From: Psychroserpens sp041224425
GTDB taxonomy: Bacteria > Bacteroidota > Bacteroidia > Flavobacteriales > Flavobacteriaceae
NCBI RefSeq assembly: GCF_041224425.1
Contig: NZ_JBGFGL010000085.1
Span: forward strand, 62,001 to 126,000
Direction: 5' to 3'
DNA length: 64,000 nt
Every line of letters starts with the position of its first letter. The first letter of the stretch is position 1. Positions 17,141 to 24,996 of this stretch are shown piece after piece. The notes beneath the pieces are model-generated. The model had not been told where the DNA came from. It searched no databases and saw only the letters and a list, made by a program, of their open reading frames with translations. The position numbers and the translations under genes were made by a program.

Positions 17141-17570
17141 AATTCTTGAATTTAACTGAAAATAGTTTTCAGGTTGATTAATACTGTAAGAAGTTCTTTA
17201 ATCGTCAAGAAGTCTGTTTAAGGAAGTCAAAAAAAACAAGTGCTCGTTTCTGTTGCAACATGCTATGCATTAACTCAAGGCGACTTCTTTGATACCTTTT
17301 ATTGAATGCCTAGTTGAACAAACATAGAAAAAAAAATTTAAATATAGAAAATATTCTATATAATTTTTTGTTATTGTGTTTTAAGTCTTGATGAAATCCA
17401 CGATATTTGTAAGCATGAATGTATTCTGGCAAAATATTTTACTACTATTAAAATCTCTTATCAAGAGAAATCCGGAATAAGCGCACATTGTTGTATCTTT
17501 ATAACAAATGAAGAATTTTTAAAACACTTCATTTAAGACATTCAATTTTTTAATATTAAAATATAAAAGC
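17141..17570. other. 430-base divergent intergenic region upstream of hmgA
   Basis: No ORF of coding appearance. It contains two inverted repeats: ATATAGAA/TTCTATAT (17342-17349 and 17354-17361, 4-base gap) and TCTCTT/AAGAGA (17454-17459 and 17463-17468, 3-base gap). A TATCTTTA element at 17494-17501 resembles a -7 box for hmgA but lacks a clear -33 partner. The repeats could be operators; no regulator is encoded nearby. Confidence 0.4.
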
Positions 17571-18728
17571 ATGCCTTTTTATCATAAGCTTGGGAAAATT
17601 CCTCATAAGCGACATATTCAATTTAGAAAAGATGATGGCAATTTGTATTACGAACAGTTGTTTGGAACCATAGGTTTTGATGGAATGTCAACCAATTCCT
17701 ATCACGAACAACGTCCAACACAAGTAAAAGCCATTAAGCGACAATACAGTGTGGCACCAAAAATAGCGAAGGCAAATAGTCTTCAGTCCTATCGTTTCAA
17801 AGGGTTTCAAGTCAAACCCGAAAATGATTACTTAGACAGTAGAAAAGCAGTCTTAACCAATAGTGACTGCACCATTATTTTAGCAGCACCTAAACAATCT
17901 ACATCAGAGTATTTCTATAAAAATGCCGATGCAGATGAACTGATTTTTGTTCATAAAGGAACAGGTAAACTCAGAACCCATTTAGGAAACTTAGATTTTA
18001 AATATGGTGATTACCTACTCATCCCTCGTGGCATTATCTATAAAATAGATTTTGATACGGAAGACAATCGATTGTTCATAGTCGAATCGCGACGACCAAT
18101 TTACACGCCAAAGCGCTACAGAAATTGGTTCGGACAATTATTGGAACACTCGCCTTTCTGCGAAAGGGATATACGTCAGCCTCATGAACTGGAGACCTAT
18201 AATGAATCAGGTGAATTTTTAATGAAAGTCAAACGCAAGGATGAAATCTTTGATATGGTCTATGCCTCGCATCCTTTTGATGTAGTAGGCTATGATGGCT
18301 ACAATTATCCCTATGCGTTTTCAATCCATGATTTTGAGCCAATAACTGGACGCATTCATCAACCACCTCCAGTACATCAAACCTTTGAAACCGATGCATT
18401 TGTAGTGTGTAGTTTCGTGCCTCGACTATACGATTACCATCCAGAGGGTATTCCAGCACCATATAACCATAGTAATATTGATAGTGATGAGGTGTTGTAC
18501 TATGTCGATGGAGATTTTATGAGTCGGAATGATATTGAGGCTGGGCACATTTCATTGCATCCAGCTGGGATTCCTCATGGGCCGCATCCTGGAGCAACCG
18601 AACGTAGTATCGGTAAAGTTGACACAGAAGAGTTGGCGGTTATGGTAGATACCTTTAAACCTTTACAAATCACTGAAGAGGCATTAAAAATAGCCGATGA
18701 AGATTATTATAAATCTTGGTTGGAATAA
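17571..18728 (+). CDS. hmgA: Homogentisate 1,2-dioxygenase
   Basis: 385 residues. It opens the ring of homogentisate to maleylacetoacetate in tyrosine/phenylalanine catabolism. The cupin-type sequence contains the iron-ligand regions HSNIDSDEVLYY (His and Glu) and HPAGIPHGPHPG (His). The Bacteroidota form is shorter than the roughly 440-residue proteobacterial enzyme. The start MPFYHKLGKIPHKRH matches the family. hppD, encoding the preceding step, follows after 142 bases, so the two form a catabolic pair. No fumarylacetoacetase gene is seen in the window. Confidence 0.95.
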   Translation: MPFYHKLGKIPHKRHIQFRKDDGNLYYEQLFGTIGFDGMSTNSYHEQRPTQVKAIKRQYSVAPKIAKANSLQSYRFKGFQVKPENDYLDSRKAVLTNSDCTIILAAPKQSTSEYFYKNADADELIFVHKGTGKLRTHLGNLDFKYGDYLLIPRGIIYKIDFDTEDNRLFIVESRRPIYTPKRYRNWFGQLLEHSPFCERDIRQPHELETYNESGEFLMKVKRKDEIFDMVYASHPFDVVGYDGYNYPYAFSIHDFEPITGRIHQPPPVHQTFETDAFVVCSFVPRLYDYHPEGIPAPYNHSNIDSDEVLYYVDGDFMSRNDIEAGHISLHPAGIPHGPHPGATERSIGKVDTEELAVMVDTFKPLQITEEALKIADEDYYKSWLE

Positions 18729-18739
18729 ATTAATCATTA

Positions 18740-18806
18740 GGAGCTATTCCTGCTTTCCGCTGTATCTTTTTGCTACACAAAAAGGATGCCGCTGCAATCA
18801 GGGCTA
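18740..18806. repeat. Structured intergenic element between hmgA and hppD
   Basis: A roughly 67-base folded element. AGC (18742-18744) pairs with GCT (18803-18805) and CCTG (18749-18752) with CAGG (18799-18802), leaving a TATT bulge; inside, CTTTTTG (18766-18772) pairs with CAAAAAG (18778-18784). A CCGCTG hexamer occurs on both flanks of the inner hairpin (18758-18763 and 18789-18794). It resembles a dispersed intergenic element I recall from other Bacteroidota genomes, but only one copy is found in this window. Confidence 0.5.
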
Positions 18807-18870
18807 GAATAAAACACAACACAATCGTTATTAATAAGCATAGTAACGATAACAATAAAACAAAGATATT

Positions 18871-20031
18871 ATGGCAAAAGAAGTTAAAAGTGTCGATTAC
18901 GGATTAGAAAAAATATTTGAAGGCGCCGAAGATTTTCTTCCGCTTTTAGGTACAGATTATGTAGAGTTTTACGTTGGAAACGCAAAACAGTCTGCACATT
19001 TTTATAAAACAGCATTCGGATTTCAATCCTATGCTTACAAAGGATTGGAAACAGGATCTAAAAACGAGGTGAGCTATGTTCTTAAGCAAGATAAAATAAG
19101 ATTGGTACTTACCACACCGTTAAATAGTAAATCGTCTATAAATGATCATATAGTCAAACATGGTGATGGTGTCAAGGTGGTGGCGCTTTGGGTAGATGAT
19201 GCTCGTAAATCCTTCGAGGAAACTACTAAACGTGGTGCTAAGGTTTACATGGAGCCAACAGTTGAAAAGGACGAATATGGTGAAGTTGTTAGAGCAGGAA
19301 TTTACACCTATGGTGAAACGGTTCATATGTTTGTAGAACGCAAAAACTACAATGGCAAGTTTTTACCTGGATTTATACCTTGGGAATCAGACTACAACCC
19401 AAAACCTGTTGGTCTAAAATATATTGACCACATGGTAGGAAATGTTGGTTGGGGACAAATGAACAAATGGGTAAAGTGGTATGAAGATGTTATGGGATTC
19501 GTTAACTTCCTTTCATTTGATGATAAGCAAATCCATACCGAATATTCAGCACTTATGAGTAAGGTGATGAGTAATGGTAATGGTCGGATCAAGTTCCCAA
19601 TTAATGAGCCAGCAAAAGCAGCAAAGAAATCTCAAATTGAAGAATATCTCGATTTTTACGAAGGCGAAGGAGTACAGCACATTGCTGTAGCCACTGATGA
19701 TATTATTGAAACAGTATCTCAGTTGAAGGCAAGAGGTGTCGAATTTTTACCGCCTCCTCCTCAAGCGTATTACGATATGATACCTGAACGCTTAGGAGAA
19801 CATCAAGACATGATGAAAGAAGATATCAATAAACTTCAAGAGCTGTCTATTTTGGTAGATGCAGATGAAGAAGGTTATTTATTGCAAATCTTCACAAAAC
19901 CAGTAGAAGATCGACCAACCTTATTCTTTGAAATTATACAACGAATGGGAGCAAAAGGTTTTGGAGCTGGTAATTTTAAGGCACTTTTTGAGTCTATTGA
20001 GCGAGAACAGGCCAAACGAGGCACCTTATAA
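18871..20031 (+). CDS. hppD: 4-hydroxyphenylpyruvate dioxygenase
   Basis: 386 residues. Converts 4-hydroxyphenylpyruvate to homogentisate, the step before HmgA. It has two vicinal-oxygen-chelate halves; the C-terminal half carries the Fe(II) ligands in YIDHMVGNV, VQHIAVATDDI and FFEIIQRMG. The C-terminal gating helix is present (GAGNFKALFESIE). The start MAKEVKSVDYG precedes the first VOC domain in the usual way. It is followed 17 bases later by a strong terminator, so hmgA-hppD looks like a complete unit. Confidence 0.96.
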   Translation: MAKEVKSVDYGLEKIFEGAEDFLPLLGTDYVEFYVGNAKQSAHFYKTAFGFQSYAYKGLETGSKNEVSYVLKQDKIRLVLTTPLNSKSSINDHIVKHGDGVKVVALWVDDARKSFEETTKRGAKVYMEPTVEKDEYGEVVRAGIYTYGETVHMFVERKNYNGKFLPGFIPWESDYNPKPVGLKYIDHMVGNVGWGQMNKWVKWYEDVMGFVNFLSFDDKQIHTEYSALMSKVMSNGNGRIKFPINEPAKAAKKSQIEEYLDFYEGEGVQHIAVATDDIIETVSQLKARGVEFLPPPPQAYYDMIPERLGEHQDMMKEDINKLQELSILVDADEEGYLLQIFTKPVEDRPTLFFEIIQRMGAKGFGAGNFKALFESIEREQAKRGTL

Positions 20032-20048
20032 AATGTTTAAAACAAATC

Positions 20049-20080
20049 AAAGACCTGCGCAAATGTGCAGGTCTTTTTTT
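20049..20080 (+). terminator. Intrinsic terminator after hppD
   Basis: AAAGACCTGC (20049-20058) pairs perfectly with GCAGGTCTTT (20067-20076), followed by seven T. Eighteen bases after the hppD stop. Confidence 0.9.
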
Positions 20081-20212
20081 GTAAAACGCTAACATAACTA
20101 TAACAGTAGTATTAATCGATGTTTCGACTTTTTTTTTATTTTTGGAATAGTAATTGTAATTCTTCCTTTTAAATAATAAAAAGTGACCCTTATAGTTACA
20201 TTACAATACTGA

Positions 20213-20998
20213 ATGAATATGAAAAATTTAATACTCATTATAGGATTAATTGTTGGTATGAGTTTTCCGCAAGGACAAGAACAAACAGCATACCAAGAGG
20301 GAGAATGGTTTCGATTTGAAATGAGCTATAGTAATTTCCTGAAAGCTGGAAATGCTACTTTGGAGGTCAAGGAATCTGTACTTGATGGAAAACCGGTTTA
20401 CCACGTTGTAGGTAAAGGTTGGACAACAGGTGCGATCAAGTGGTTTTTTAAAGTAAGAGATCGCTATGAAAGCTACATCGATAAAGAAACAGGGATGCCA
20501 TACAAGTTCATTAGAAAAATTAATGAAGGTGGACATACCAAGGATATCGAAATTGATTTTGATCATGAAAAGCGCCAAGCTTTCGTTGATGATAAAAAGC
20601 ACAAAACCCAAAAAACCATTGCTACCGAAAAGGATGTTCAAGATATGGTCTCAGCATTTTATTATTTAAGAAATAACTACGATACAGATAACATTAGAGA
20701 AGGAGAAGTGGTGACGCTAAACATGTTTTTTGATGAAGAAAACTATAACTTCAGATTGAAGTTTTTAGGAAGGGAAACCATTGATACAGAATTTGGAAAA
20801 GTTAAAACCCTTAAATTTAGACCATACGTTATGGCTGGTCGTGTGTTTAAAGAGCAAGAAAGTTTGACGCTTTGGGTAAGTGCAGATGACAATAAAATTC
20901 CCTTAAAGATCAAGGCAGATTTGGCCGTTGGTTCTCTTCAAGCCAACTTGGAGGCTTTCAAAGGGTTGAAACATTCATTCCAAGTACAATTTGACTAG
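20213..20998 (+). CDS. DUF3108-family exported protein
   Basis: 261 residues with a signal peptide (start at 20213 or the second Met at 20219). The mature protein is all-beta in appearance and matches the DUF3108 pattern: EGEWFRFEMSYSNFLKAGNATLEV near the N terminus, then FFKVRDRYESYID and the C-terminal PLKIKADLAVGSLQANL. DUF3108 proteins are predicted periplasmic or envelope proteins of unknown function with a fold resembling outer-membrane lipoprotein carriers. It ends nine bases before the tryptophan dioxygenase gene, so they may be co-transcribed, without an obvious functional link. Confidence 0.85.
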   Translation: MNMKNLILIIGLIVGMSFPQGQEQTAYQEGEWFRFEMSYSNFLKAGNATLEVKESVLDGKPVYHVVGKGWTTGAIKWFFKVRDRYESYIDKETGMPYKFIRKINEGGHTKDIEIDFDHEKRQAFVDDKKHKTQKTIATEKDVQDMVSAFYYLRNNYDTDNIREGEVVTLNMFFDEENYNFRLKFLGRETIDTEFGKVKTLKFRPYVMAGRVFKEQESLTLWVSADDNKIPLKIKADLAVGSLQANLEAFKGLKHSFQVQFD

Positions 20999-21007
20999 CT
21001 TATAAAT

Positions 21008-21940
21008 ATGGACGATTTGCATAAATTTGACGATATCGTCAAACAATTACAACAAAAATATATTGCAATAGATCAAGATACCGATGATCACTTATATGGC
21101 TTACTTTACAGTAAGCCTATTACATATTGGGACTATATTCAAACCGATGCTTTATTAAGCCTTCAGGTTCAAAGAACAACATTGCCTGATGAGATGGTGT
21201 TTATTGCCTATCATCAAATCAATGAACTTATTTTTAAGATGATTCTTTGGGAGATTCAACAAGTGGCAGAAAAAGAAGAGTTGAATGTGAGCTTTTTTGA
21301 AAGTAAAATCATGCGTGTCAGTCGCTATTTTGATATGCTCACAACGTCATTCAATATCATGAGAGAAGGTATGGAAGTTGAGCAATACATGAAATTTCGA
21401 TATACCTTAACACCTGCAAGTGGATTCCAAAGTGCACAATATCGCATGATTGAGTTCGCATCAACCGAATTGATCAACTTGATTGATTTCAGATTTAGGG
21501 CAACCATCGACCGAAATACACCTTTTGAACACGCCTTTGAGCACTTGTATTGGCAAGCTGCTGGTAAAGATTATAAAACAGGTAAAAAATCAACACTTTT
21601 AACTAATTTTGAAAAACGTTATAAAGGCGATTTTATCCGATTCATGCAAACCTATAATACCAAGAATTTGTGGTCGAGGTTTAAGGAGTTACCAGAAAAA
21701 GATCAAAAGGACGAAGATTTGGTCAAAGCCATGAGGCATTACGATTACACAGTAAACATAACTTGGGTAATGGCACATTATAATGCTGCGAGGCATTATA
21801 TTGAAAGCGGTTTGGGAGATGGTGAGGCTACTGGAGGAAGTGATTGGAAAAAATACATGCATCCAAAGTATCAAAAACGGATATTTTTTCCAGAGCTTTG
21901 GAGCGAAGAGGAACTAAAAAATTGGGGAGAGAACTTATAA
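21008..21940 (+). CDS. kynA: Tryptophan 2,3-dioxygenase
   Basis: 310 residues. Heme enzyme that oxidises L-tryptophan to N-formylkynurenine, the first step of the kynurenine pathway. Recognisable blocks: YWDYIQTDALLSLQ, DEMVFIAYHQINELIFKM (with the substrate-site His), PASGFQSAQYRMIE and the helix WVMAHYNAARHYI, where the heme-ligand His is expected, then GDGEATGGSDWKKYM near the C terminus. No other kynurenine gene is adjacent, although a PLP aminotransferase at 51.7 kb belongs to a family that includes kynurenine aminotransferases. Confidence 0.95.
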   Translation: MDDLHKFDDIVKQLQQKYIAIDQDTDDHLYGLLYSKPITYWDYIQTDALLSLQVQRTTLPDEMVFIAYHQINELIFKMILWEIQQVAEKEELNVSFFESKIMRVSRYFDMLTTSFNIMREGMEVEQYMKFRYTLTPASGFQSAQYRMIEFASTELINLIDFRFRATIDRNTPFEHAFEHLYWQAAGKDYKTGKKSTLLTNFEKRYKGDFIRFMQTYNTKNLWSRFKELPEKDQKDEDLVKAMRHYDYTVNITWVMAHYNAARHYIESGLGDGEATGGSDWKKYMHPKYQKRIFFPELWSEEELKNWGENL

Positions 21941-21955
21941 TATCTAAATTGATTA

Positions 21956-23242
21956 ATGCAACCAAAAAAATTATTAATAGCAGTTTTTGTTTGTCTGGGT
22001 ATATGGTCTTGTAAAGAGAAAGAAAAAGTTGAAATTAAAGACTTACAAACAGTTGTTGAGCTAGAACCTGTCAAGGAATTTGGGTTTGTGCTTGAAGATT
22101 ATATCGTTAAAAAAGATACCATTAAAAAAGGAGATAGTTTTGGTGAAATCCTTGAGCGCAATCATATAGGTTATCCTAGAATTTTCAACATTGCCGAAAA
22201 GGCCAAAGATTCCTTTGACATCAGAAAACTGCAAGTTGGTAAGCCTTACACCTTATTGTGCAATAACGATTCCTTGCAAACGCCAACCTGCTTTATTTAC
22301 CAACCTAATAGCATTGACTATGTCGTTATAAAATTTGCCGATTCTATTGAAGCTTACAAAGGGAAAAAACCAATTTCCATTGTGCAAAAAGAGGCGTCAG
22401 GAATCGTTATGAACAACTTATCGGAAACCATGGAATCCCAAGGCTTGCCGTATTCGCTTATCAATGACATGTCTGATATTTATGCCTGGACGATTGATTT
22501 CTTTAGACTTCAAAAAGGCGATCGATTCAAGATTGTATACAAACAACGCTTTATTGAGGATTCGATTTACGCTGGCATAGAAAGTATTGATGCGGCCTAT
22601 TTCCAACATCGTGATGAATCATTTTATGCCTTCAATTTTATGGTCGATAGCACTAAAAACATTGCCGATTATTTTGATGAAAACACCAAAAGCTTAAGGC
22701 GTACATTTTTAAAGGCACCTGTGAAGTTTAGTAGAATTTCATCACGCTATAACCTCAACCGAAGAATCGCCTATTACGGTTATAAACTGAGACCTCATAA
22801 AGGAACTGATTTTGCGGCTCCTATTGGAACTGAAATTCTTGCCACAGCCAATGGAACGGTTACAGAATCGACACGACGAGGAGGTAACGGAAAATATGTA
22901 AAGATTAAACATAATGCTACATATAGTACGCAATACCTTCACATGAAAGCGCAAAATGTAAGAAAAGGGGATTATGTAAAACAAGGAGATGTGATTGGAT
23001 GGGTTGGAATGACTGGTAATACAGGTGGTCCACATGTCTGTTATCGCTTTTGGAAAAATGGCAAACAAGTCGATCCGTTCAAACAAAAACTCCCAGCTGC
23101 TGAATCGATTCCAGATTCACTCAAGTCAAAATATCTTGAATTTATCAAACCTTTGAAAAATCAGTTGGATAATATTCAATTTGAAGATACTAAAATAGAA
23201 CTTCCAACGGAAGACAATGTGTTAACCTCAGAAATCCAATAA
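21956..23242 (+). CDS. M23-family peptidoglycan metallopeptidase, lipoprotein
   Basis: 428 residues with a lipoprotein signal (GIWSC, Cys20). The N-terminal region (about 55-270) is OapA/LysM-like, with a stretch reading KKDTIKKGDSFGEIL. The C-terminal LytM/M23 domain has HKGTDFAAP (HxxxD zinc ligands) and PHVCYRFW. In LytM enzymes the last motif is HxH, with the second His binding zinc; here it is Cys, which may substitute as ligand. I recall this variant from other Bacteroidota. Predicted to cleave or shape peptidoglycan cross-links in the periplasm. Its stop overlaps the pgi start (TAATG). Confidence 0.88.
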   Translation: MQPKKLLIAVFVCLGIWSCKEKEKVEIKDLQTVVELEPVKEFGFVLEDYIVKKDTIKKGDSFGEILERNHIGYPRIFNIAEKAKDSFDIRKLQVGKPYTLLCNNDSLQTPTCFIYQPNSIDYVVIKFADSIEAYKGKKPISIVQKEASGIVMNNLSETMESQGLPYSLINDMSDIYAWTIDFFRLQKGDRFKIVYKQRFIEDSIYAGIESIDAAYFQHRDESFYAFNFMVDSTKNIADYFDENTKSLRRTFLKAPVKFSRISSRYNLNRRIAYYGYKLRPHKGTDFAAPIGTEILATANGTVTESTRRGGNGKYVKIKHNATYSTQYLHMKAQNVRKGDYVKQGDVIGWVGMTGNTGGPHVCYRFWKNGKQVDPFKQKLPAAESIPDSLKSKYLEFIKPLKNQLDNIQFEDTKIELPTEDNVLTSEIQ

Positions 23243-24888
23243 TGGCATTAAAAACCATCAACCCAACTACTACTGAAGCATGGCAAAAACTTCAGCAACA
23301 TTTTTCAACAGTAAAAAACATACATCTTAAAAATCTCTTTGAAGACGATAAAGATCGTGCTAAGGAACTTTCTGTTCAATGGGAAGATTTTTTTGTTGAT
23401 TATTCAAAACATCGCATCACTAAGGAAACTTTGAAGCTTCTTTTTCAGTTGGCGAATGAAGTCGATTTAAAAGATGCTATGACAAAGTATTTTGAAGGTG
23501 ATGAAATCAATCAGACTGAAGGACGAGCTGTATTGCATACCGCTTTGAGAAATTCAAAAGATGCCCAAGTCATGGTTGATGGGCAAGACGTCATGCCTGA
23601 AGTTGATGGTGTAAAGACAAAAATAAAGAGCTTTTCAGACCGTGTCATTAATGGTGAATTCAATACCTATTCTGGTCAAGCTTTTACAGATATTGTAAAT
23701 ATTGGAATTGGTGGTTCCGATTTGGGGCCAGCTATGGTGGTGGATGCTTTGGCTTATTATTCTAATCATCTTAAAACCCACTTTGTAAGCAATGTGGATG
23801 GTGACCATGTCAATGAAGTCATTAAAAAACTAAATCCAGAAACGACATTATTTGTCATCGTTTCCAAAACATTTACAACACAGGAAACGTTGTCTAATGC
23901 AACAACCATTAGAGAATGGTTTTTAAAACATGCGCCATCGGAAGCCGTGTCCAAACATTTTGTTGCGGTATCAACGAACATTGAGAAAGTTAAAGACTTT
24001 GGGATTGATGAAGCCAATATTTTTCCAATGTGGAATTGGGTTGGAGGCCGATTTTCGCTTTGGAGCGCTGTTGGACTTTCTATAAGCTTAGCAGTTGGTT
24101 TTGAAAATTTTGAAAGTTTATTGTTGGGCGCTCATAAAATGGACGAGCATTTCAAAAACGAGCCGTTCGAAAGAAATATTCCCGTCATTACTGCTTTACT
24201 AAGCGTTTGGTACAATAATTTTTTCAATGCTGAAAGTGAAGCGGTCATTGCGTATTCGCAATACTTAAATCAATTTGCGACCTATTTGCAGCAAGGCATC
24301 ATGGAAAGCAATGGTAAAAGTATCGATAGAAATGGAGATCCAATCAATTACCAAACAGGCACCATTATTTGGGGTGAACCTGGAACAAATTCACAACATG
24401 CCTTTTTCCAGTTGATTCATCAAGGTACGAAATTAATTCCTGCGGAGTTTATCGGATTTGCTAAGGCATTACACGGTAATCAAGACCATCAAGATAAGTT
24501 AATGTCTAATTTTTTAGCTCAGACAGAAGCCTTAATGAATGGCAAACCTGAAGCAGTAGTCATTTCCGAACTAAAAGCTCAAGGTCTTTCAGAAGAAGCC
24601 ATAAAAAAATTGACACCTTTCAAGGTTTTTGAAGGCAATAAGCCAACCACAACTATCCTCATAAAAAAATTGACACCAGAAAGCCTTGGGAAGTTGATTG
24701 CTATGTACGAACATAAAATCTTTGTTCAAGGGATTGTTTGGAATATTTTTAGTTATGACCAATTTGGAGTTGAACTCGGAAAACAACTGGCAAATACCAT
24801 TTTGAAAGAGTTAAATTCTGATTCTGAGTCTAATGCGCACGATGCTTCAACACAACAATTATTGGAGTATTATAAAAAGGTTAAATAA
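23242..24888 (+). CDS. pgi: Glucose-6-phosphate isomerase
   Basis: 548 residues, normal bacterial length. Interconverts glucose-6-phosphate and fructose-6-phosphate. Visible signatures: NIGIGGSDLGPAM, the PGI motif NWVGGRFSLWSAVGLS with catalytic-site residues, WGEPGTNSQHAFFQLIHQG (catalytic His), and the C-terminal GVELGKQLAN containing the conserved Lys. The ATG shares a base with the stop of the M23 gene. Confidence 0.97.
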   Translation: MALKTINPTTTEAWQKLQQHFSTVKNIHLKNLFEDDKDRAKELSVQWEDFFVDYSKHRITKETLKLLFQLANEVDLKDAMTKYFEGDEINQTEGRAVLHTALRNSKDAQVMVDGQDVMPEVDGVKTKIKSFSDRVINGEFNTYSGQAFTDIVNIGIGGSDLGPAMVVDALAYYSNHLKTHFVSNVDGDHVNEVIKKLNPETTLFVIVSKTFTTQETLSNATTIREWFLKHAPSEAVSKHFVAVSTNIEKVKDFGIDEANIFPMWNWVGGRFSLWSAVGLSISLAVGFENFESLLLGAHKMDEHFKNEPFERNIPVITALLSVWYNNFFNAESEAVIAYSQYLNQFATYLQQGIMESNGKSIDRNGDPINYQTGTIIWGEPGTNSQHAFFQLIHQGTKLIPAEFIGFAKALHGNQDHQDKLMSNFLAQTEALMNGKPEAVVISELKAQGLSEEAIKKLTPFKVFEGNKPTTTILIKKLTPESLGKLIAMYEHKIFVQGIVWNIFSYDQFGVELGKQLANTILKELNSDSESNAHDASTQQLLEYYKKVK

Positions 24889-24996
24889 GCAGTAAAAGTT
24901 TAGTAAAAAACTTTACCCATATTTTCCAATTCATTAACATTAACATAAAGTTTTTATCGTCATATCGAAGTTAATTTGCACAAATTAAATTCTATT

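Noticed and set aside
17342..17361. ATATAGAA/TTCTATAT as a terminator
   Set aside because: It lies between divergent genes, has an A/T-only weak stem and only a loose T-tract; an operator is as likely, so neither call is made.
24889..24930. AAAGTTT/AAACTTT repeat after pgi as terminator
   Set aside because: The stem is weak and no T-run follows.
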